From: Owenia fusiformis
Lineage: Eukaryota > Annelida > Polychaeta > Sabellida > Oweniidae
Reading direction: 5' to 3'
Assembly (NCBI GenBank): GCA_903813345.2
Contig: CAIIXF020000010.1
Span: forward strand, 30,248,828 to 30,312,827
DNA length: 64,000 nucleotides
This document shows, in pieces, positions 60,701 through 64,000 of the stretch (position 1 is the first letter of the stretch; every line of letters begins with the position of its first letter). The position numbers and the translations under genes were made by a program. A model generated the notes under the pieces. That model saw only the letters and a list, made by a program, of their open reading frames with translations. It had not been told where the DNA came from and searched no databases.

Positions 60701-63700
60701 CTAATAATAAAAATAAGAAAAAGGCGAAAACTATAGAATGCCGTTTCTTCGAAACCGGCATTCTAATAACTATAACAATAACATGAAAATGCAAAATAAA
60801 CTGAAAAAAACAAACTTCTCCTGAAACGTCCTTGATTGCCCAGATCATGTGATTATCGTAAATTTCAGGTCCCTGTGATGGCAAATGCTACAACAACCCC
60901 AGCGGTCTTTTCGCTGACAAATACAACAAGAATGGTTTCATCCAGTGTGGATGTGACTACAAATATGGCAAAGCCTGTATCTGCTGCAAGCCTTTCTTCA
61001 TGAAGTGCCCATACGGTAAGGATAATCATTTATCACAACATGAAACAAAGTCGTTTGAAAAACATGTACTGGGAAATGTCATATTAGAGAGATACTGTAT
61101 GTTAAATGAATAGCTAGTATGTAGTATGTAAATTGTTATTGAGATCTCATGAAGCATAGATGACAGTGTATTGTAGTCTTCTTATCAGATTACAATGGTC
61201 CGTACAATAGCAATAGAATAGTGCATTTTAACATTTTATAAAATCCACTATATGATTATACTTTTTTATACAGGAACTGCCTTTGATGACTACACCAAGG
61301 TATGCAGCAAGGCTGCTTATAACCCACACTACGCCCCTGCCCCATACAAGCCTGAACCAACCTATGAGGCTGAACCAACATATGAGGCTGAACCTGTCTA
61401 TGAGGCTGAACCTGTCTACGAGGCTGAACCCACTTATGAGGCCGAGCCAGTCTACCATGCCCCATCATACGGATATGGATATAGATACCAAGCCCCATCA
61501 TACAGATACAACAACGTCTATTAACTGTTAAACAAATATAAATTTTTGCAATTTTTGTGCAATATTACAGTTATATGTTGTTAATAAATGCTTACAATTA
61601 AATTAGAAATGTATTTTGTGCTTTCGATCTCAAATTATGGAAGACATTCGTAGATTATCAAGACATTCATACATGGTAGAAAATATTGAAAGTTGGTGAA
61701 CACAAACCTTTAAATAAACAGTTTAAAAGGGAACCTGTTTTAGGTCTTCGAACCACTATTACAATTGCAATCCAGTTCCTCATGGACCAAATAGAAAATA
61801 CATTAAGAAAATAAATGTATTTCTCAATACAAACTCTTCCTATAAATATAGGAACCCTTAGAATTTTAACAAGTATAAAATGAAAGCATTTTCAGACACA
61901 AACCATAATATAGTAATAAGGTGACACATTAAAATAGTCTATATTCCTCCATTTTAATCTTCCATTTTTGATAAACATGGTATTTCATCCGAGATGTCAT
62001 TATCCTCACTCTCCCAATTTATTCGTGGAATGCTTCATGCTTCCCTACATGTATGTGGTAAATGTCATATTTCTCAAATGCTTTCTTATATGGTAAAACA
62101 AATGTTATACTGGTTGTTATAATCATTGAGGTTTATCATACAGTATTTCTTGAATGTGTCTAGCTATTTATGGTAAAAACAGGAAGTGGGTCAGCTTAAA
62201 GCACTATTGTATAATTGCAATTTGTTTTATGCCTCTTTTGTGTGAACCCAATAAATGATTTCAACTTTATGAACCCATAAGTACCAACCAGAGCTCAACA
62301 TACCGTGAGCATTTAAGGATCCAAATTTAGCTGATCATATCACCATGCAAGCTAATACATATGGTCCTCTACCTTAGCTACCCGGGCTTAGCTATGCTAT
62401 GATACTGCTGAGGAAACTCGTGGAAACTCATGAGGTTTACTTGAATATAAGCTGTTGGTTTAAAATACCCATGCAATACACAGGCCGTAGCCAGGGGGTG
62501 TGAACCTCCCCCCCCCCCCATGGGCCAAAAGTTATTTCAAAATCATGCAGTTTTTCACCATTCTGTGCACTTTTTAAATGATTTTGGCCATTTTTGAACC
62601 AAAATTGTCAAAGTGAACCCCCTTGGACTTTTCAGAGTGACACCCCCCCCCCCCCCCTTGGCAAATCCTGGCTAAGGGTCTGTAACACATACAATTCAAT
62701 GTTCATTAATTGTTTGAATAGCATTACCTAGCATATTCTTCTCATTTATAATTTGACAATTTTTCTAGGTGTCCCAGCTCATGACCCAGAGATTTGGTTT
62801 ATGGACCGAGCATACAGATGGCACTTTCTCGCTGACAACTTCACAGCATATTTCCGACTGATGGTTGCCCATGTTGGATTGCCTCAATGGCAGTATGCAT
62901 TTACAGACATTGGCCTCAGTCCTTTTGCAGAGGTAAATATGGTTCAACTATCCCCTCTAGCTACATGTAGTGTGAATGTGTGTATGAATGTTAATATCTA
63001 AGCACAAGTGCCAAAGGAAAGGACCAAATAAGTTGCCATGTGTAAGTAGGTTACTTCTGGTGTGTCTGAGCTTAACCACCTGTTCCCTCAGATTGCCTGA
63101 TGAAACAACCTTTTTGGGGCTGAATGAATTCATATTTTTCTTTGAAAATTTGGCAAGGCACTGCCTCATGTCCGGTTACACTCATGATTGCACTTTGATT
63201 GCACTTGTGCTGATGGGTCCTTGTACAAGCAGGTTGGTGCTACATTATTCTTGTGATCAAAATTCCAGGTGTGAAAACTGGTGAAAATCAACTGTTGCCT
63301 GCTCCTAATGAAACCCCTGGAGACTATAACAACATGTCACCACTTTTCAAATTTTCCATGTTAAATTTATGATTTTCATTAATCTTGCCTGTTGTTTTCA
63401 TTTAATTAGCCTGTTGTAAGAAATTCTAGTGAAACCCTTGGTCACTGACTTTTTGTTGTGTTTACCAGTCTGCTTTCAGCATTCAGTGTCTATAAAAATG
63501 TCAGATGACATTTTGCATGTTAATTAATGCCTTGTATAAATTTCTATAGATGCTAGGGCATTAAAATAGTCCCAAGACCTAATTTGATTTTGGCATGCTG
63601 GGTAAATAACATGGTGGCCATTTTGCTCTTCTCAGTGCAATATTTATCATTGTGTGATAAGATTTATGGCATGAGCCCACGGAACAGAGCCATTTTTACT

Positions 63701-63871
63701 AATTCATTCTTCCAATTTTTATTGACAGCAATGGTTCAATGTATATGCGCCCTTACGTATGGGGCTAGACAGCGGGGACTACTCTGAGAATTATGAGGAA
63801 ACTGGCTTAGAGGATACACCCAACCCCTGTCTTGATGTTGGAAAAGTCTTTAAAGGAAAATCAGATAAAAA
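47484..63871 (+). CDS. TPGS2: Tubulin polyglutamylase complex subunit 2 (7 exons, 3' incomplete)
   Basis: TPGS2 is a non-catalytic subunit of the TTLL1-containing complex that adds glutamate chains to tubulin in cilia, centrioles and neurons. Exons: 47484-47547, 49025-49104, 50026-50113, 50702-50839, 51233-51340, 62769-62932 and 63729-63871. All have AG/GT borders and phases 1,0,1,1,1,0,2, giving 261 complete codons. Diagnostic segments are FLPEDVKSFFLTTDGLVLKW (SMI1/KNR4-like fold), ESSDEETEG (acidic linker), IWFMDRAYRWHFLADNFTAY, LPQWQYAF and QWFNVYAPLR. The gene runs off the right edge; the basic C-terminal tail is not yet reached. Intron 1 holds a LINE fragment. The 11.4-kb intron 5 holds a complete same-strand gene (54947-61524). 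Confidence 0.9.
47879..48560 (+). pseudogene. LINE ORF2 C-terminal fragment
   Basis: About 227 open codons without the reverse-transcriptase core. Visible marks of non-LTR ORF2 C-termini are FKVNKGNAPNYVSSIF (the K..GxAPxYL segment), EWNSLEP and the Cys/His cluster CACGHTNETTIHVFFSC. The apparent Met at 47868 lies in the target duplication, not in the element. It is non-functional alone because the endonuclease and RT domains are missing. Confidence 0.8.
47879..48730 (+). mobile_element. 5'-truncated LINE (non-LTR retrotransposon) with 12-bp TSD and poly(A)
   Basis: ATTGACTGTAAA occurs at 47867-47878 and again at 48731-48742. Between them lies the 3' end of an ORF2, an AATAAA at 48696-48701 and an A-tail to 48730. 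This is the structure left by target-primed reverse transcription with 5' truncation. The uninterrupted reading frame and perfect TSD mark it as recent. It sits in TPGS2 intron 1, sense orientation. Confidence 0.9.
49025..49104 (+). CDS. TPGS2: TPGS2 exon 2
   Basis: TTATTGTAG|ACAAAAGG to GAGCAG|GTAGGC. Encodes DKRKGICDVRLIEKTPAERH then TVISWEQ. A MITE begins five bases into the following intron (49110). Confidence 0.85.
49110..49508. mobile_element. ~400-bp MITE abutting the TPGS2 exon 2 donor
   Basis: CTACAGTAAAATTTTTAATG, then TTTGTAAGTACTTTGAATTT, is mirrored at 49457-49508 (AAATTAAAAGTACTTACAAA ... ACTGTAG). A second inner inverted pair surrounds GTCCTAACTTTTG / CAAAAGTTAGGAC. The left tip begins five bases after the exon border. 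Confidence 0.65.
50026..50113 (+). CDS. TPGS2: TPGS2 exon 3
   Basis: TATTTCAG|AAGCAC to CAATG|GTATGT, phase 0 in and 1 out. Encodes KHSCFLPEDVKSFFLTTDGL then VLKWSVKVN, a conserved TPGS2 block. Confidence 0.9.
50702..50839 (+). CDS. TPGS2: TPGS2 exon 4
   Basis: TTTATAG|ATTCCG to ACAGAAG|GTAATT. Encodes DSVLPIGRVEINGISGLTKI and an acidic segment NDIESSDEETEG. Too short to stand out as an open frame but phase-compatible on both sides. Confidence 0.85.
50974..50995. repeat. C22 homopolymer (one of at least eight C/G tracts)
   Basis: Runs of 11-22 C or G also occur at 26155-26169, 34343-34354, 43396-43406, 44552-44562, 51438-51453, 62508-62519 and 62643-62657. All are outside exons. Confidence 0.9.
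51233..51340 (+). CDS. TPGS2: TPGS2 exon 5
   Basis: CTTTTAG|GTGATG to AACCAG|GTATGC. Encodes DETSYPRFNPSCRIFELDPC then GGFGMVCLVYRNTKPG, matching the IFELD..GxGKVCLVY block of the family. Confidence 0.9.
51711..53270. repeat. (CTGT)n tract followed by ~162-bp tandem repeats
   Basis: The microsatellite at about 51711-51755 leads into units containing GGCAGCCATTTTGGATTTTC, spaced 162, 162, 153 and 162 bp (52391, 52553, 52715, 52868, 53030), with eroded flanking copies. Non-coding; TPGS2 intron 5. Confidence 0.85.
53631..54216. mobile_element. piggyBac-like MITE, 586-bp copy (inverted relative to 6039-7024)
   Basis: Bounded by TTAA at 53627-53630 and 54217-54220. Its sequence is the reverse complement of 6039-7024 apart from lacking a ~400-bp internal block; the junction falls at ACAAA microhomology. 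The junction reads AACCCAGGGTTTTTGTTTTG. Confidence 0.85.
54895..54902 (+). promoter_or_regulatory. TATA box of the Ly6/CBM14 gene
   Basis: TATATAAA lies 45 bp upstream of the ATG. That places a transcription start near 54925 with a short 5' leader. The match to consensus and position fit a strongly expressed gene. Confidence 0.7.
54947..55007 (+). CDS. Ly6/CBM14 gene exon 1 (signal peptide)
   Basis: MLSAAIFLAGLACVFAEGYG then GGAT|GTAAGT, phase 1. A classic signal peptide with cleavage likely after VFA. Confidence 0.9.
54947..61524 (+). CDS. Secreted Ly6-domain / chitin-binding / Tyr-rich repeat protein (4 exons)
   Basis: Exons 54947-55007, 55440-55802, 60869-61015 and 61274-61524 sum to 822 nt (273 residues plus stop). 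All introns are phase 1 with AG/GT borders. Order: signal peptide MLSAAIFLAGLACVFA; a Ly6/three-finger domain (CYDC ... FCKGDLCN); a CBM14/peritrophin-like Cys pattern (CDGKC ... CPYGTAFDDYTKVC); and a tail of six EP(T/V)Y(E/H)A repeats ending in Tyr-rich YGYGYRYQAPSYRYNNVY. Codons are GC-ending compared with TPGS2, which with the TATA box suggests high expression. A structural extracellular role (cuticle, shell or adhesive matrix, with Tyr for cross-linking) is inference. The whole gene lies inside TPGS2 intron 5, same strand. Confidence 0.85.
55440..55802 (+). CDS. Ly6/CBM14 gene exon 2 (Ly6 domain)
   Basis: TTTTCTAG|CCCGATGC to ACAAGA|GTAAGT. Begins SRCYDCNYAP and closes the domain with FCKGDLCNSKQ; ten Cys are visible in the domain. 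The open frame continues falsely into the intron. Confidence 0.9.
57301..60704. mobile_element. Family A element A1, itself split by A2
   Basis: The 5' end CTAGATTTTGGAAATTGAAC starts right after (AAT)n of the outer element. It runs to ~58701, breaks off in TAGAATAATAA, and its 3' hairpin GACTCCAGAT/ATCTGGAGTC appears at 60677-60702 after the inserted A2. Confidence 0.6.
58702..60653. mobile_element. Family A element A2 (innermost)
   Basis: 5' end CTAGATTTTGGAAATTGAAC, GGATA-rich block 58815-58990, repeated GAACCGGAAGTC segments, (AATAAG)n, then its own GACTCCAGAT/ATCTGGAGTC hairpin at 60625-60650 followed by TAATAA. Related to 23819-25592. Confidence 0.65.
60869..61015 (+). CDS. Ly6/CBM14 gene exon 3 (chitin-binding domain, first half)
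   Basis: AATTTCAG|GTCCCTG to TACG|GTAAGG. Encodes SPCDGKCYNNPSGLFADKYN, KNGFIQCGCDYKYGKACICC and KPFFMKCPY. It is separated from exon 2 by 5 kb of nested transposable elements. Confidence 0.85.
61274..61524 (+). CDS. Ly6/CBM14 gene exon 4 (repeat tail and stop)
   Basis: TTATACAG|GAACTG. Finishes the CBM14 motif (GTAFDDYTKVCSKA), then six near-identical hexapeptides and the Tyr-rich C-terminus; TAA ends at 61524. Confidence 0.9.
61583..61588 (+). terminator. Poly(A) signal AATAAA of the Ly6/CBM14 gene
   Basis: AATAAA lies 59 bp after the stop codon in an AT-rich 3' UTR. It would end this mRNA inside TPGS2 intron 5. Confidence 0.7.
61589..62768. other. TPGS2 intron 5, right end; no gene recognised
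   Basis: AT-rich with two C-tract repeats (62508-62519 and 62643-62657), both beside a GTGTGAACC or GTGACACCC-like context that suggests fragments of one dispersed repeat. Confidence 0.4.
62769..62932 (+). CDS. TPGS2: TPGS2 exon 6
   Basis: TTTTCTAG|GTGTCC to GCAGAG|GTAAAT. Encodes VPAHDPEIWFMDRAYRWHFL, then ADNFTAYFRLMVAHVGLPQW and QYAFTDIGLSPFAE, the best-conserved TPGS2 stretch. It lies 11.4 kb from exon 5. Confidence 0.93.
63290..63430 (+). repeat. Dispersed repeat fragment (third copy)
   Basis: CATGTTAAATTTATGATTTT and GCCTGTTGTTTTCATTTA match the repeat at 21740-21875. Lies in TPGS2 intron 6. Confidence 0.55.
63729..63871 (+). CDS. TPGS2: TPGS2 exon 7
   Basis: ATTGACAG|CAATGG to AAAAA|GTATGT, phase 0 in and 2 out. 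Encodes QWFNVYAPLRMGLDSGDYSE and then an acidic stretch ending DVGKVFKGKSDKK. Further exons lie beyond the window. Confidence 0.85.
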
Positions 63872-64000
63872 GTATGTACTGTAGTATATATTAAATACTC
63901 CTAGTTCATTACAGTATCATTGGAAACCTATGTGGCCAAGGCATTTCTTTCATGCATTCTGAGACAATAGTTTGCAATATTACTATTATAATTTAAAAAA

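Larger units (their letters stand above)
55873..60766. mobile_element. Outer element (family B), split by nested family A insertions
   Basis: The 5' end CTAGACATTTAAAATCGCCA carries an AAATCGCC/GGCGATTT palindrome and AGAATGCCGTT. The matching 3' end is the AGAATGCCGTTTC/GAAACCGGCATTCT hairpin at 60735-60764, followed by AATAA. The body (to 57300) has repeated GACCTTTTCAAGGTCACNNAGAGGTC segments. It is interrupted in its AATAAT microsatellite by 57301-60704. Helentron-like by terminal structure; tentative. Confidence 0.6.

Overview
The window is eukaryotic nuclear DNA. Genes are split by GT..AG introns, the DNA between exons is AT-rich, and there are many inverted-repeat transposons, minisatellites and a poly(A)-tailed LINE. 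The protein families present are ATR, TPGS2, a cGAS-like Mab-21 nucleotidyltransferase, a DSL/EGF protein, a class A GPCR and a Ly6 plus chitin-binding Tyr-rich secreted protein. Together they point to an invertebrate animal. A lophotrochozoan such as a mollusc or brachiopod is my best guess, but the species is not determined.

Layout. (1) 1-8.1 kb is transposon debris: a 335-bp palindrome, a Tc1/mariner-like remnant, foldback MITEs, and a TTAA-flanked piggyBac-like MITE with a shorter sister copy at 53.6 kb. (2) 8.1-10.5 kb is a single-exon cGAS-like receptor gene (+). It has a myristoylation-type N-terminus and, beyond a +1 frame break, a cysteine-rich C-terminus. About 12 tandem 186-bp units that look like exon/intron cassettes follow it. 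(3) 14.35-44.0 kb, minus strand, is the 5' part of the ATR checkpoint kinase gene: seven exons with consistent phases, encoding 271 residues. Two unrelated plus-strand genes sit inside its introns: a secreted protein with about ten DSL domains (signal exon 23570, main exon 27733-31689) and a single-exon GPCR (40563-41594). (4) 44.0-47.5 kb is the head-to-head intergenic region between ATR (-) and TPGS2 (+). (5) 47.5 kb to the window end is TPGS2, seven exons, continuing past the right edge. Its 11.4-kb intron 5 contains a complete four-exon gene on the same strand, 54947-61524. That gene encodes a Ly6/three-finger domain, a CBM14-like chitin-binding domain and an EP(T/V)YEA tail. Intron 2 of that nested gene contains three palindrome-terminated elements inserted into one another.

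The housekeeping genes (ATR for DNA-damage signalling, TPGS2 for tubulin polyglutamylation) act as hosts for lineage-specific genes and mobile elements. No operon-like functional link between the genes is implied. The observations most worth follow-up are the multi-DSL protein, the cGLR fusion with its frame break, the Ly6-CBM14-Tyr protein nested in TPGS2, the exon-like tandem arrays, and the nested elements in 55.9-60.8 kb.
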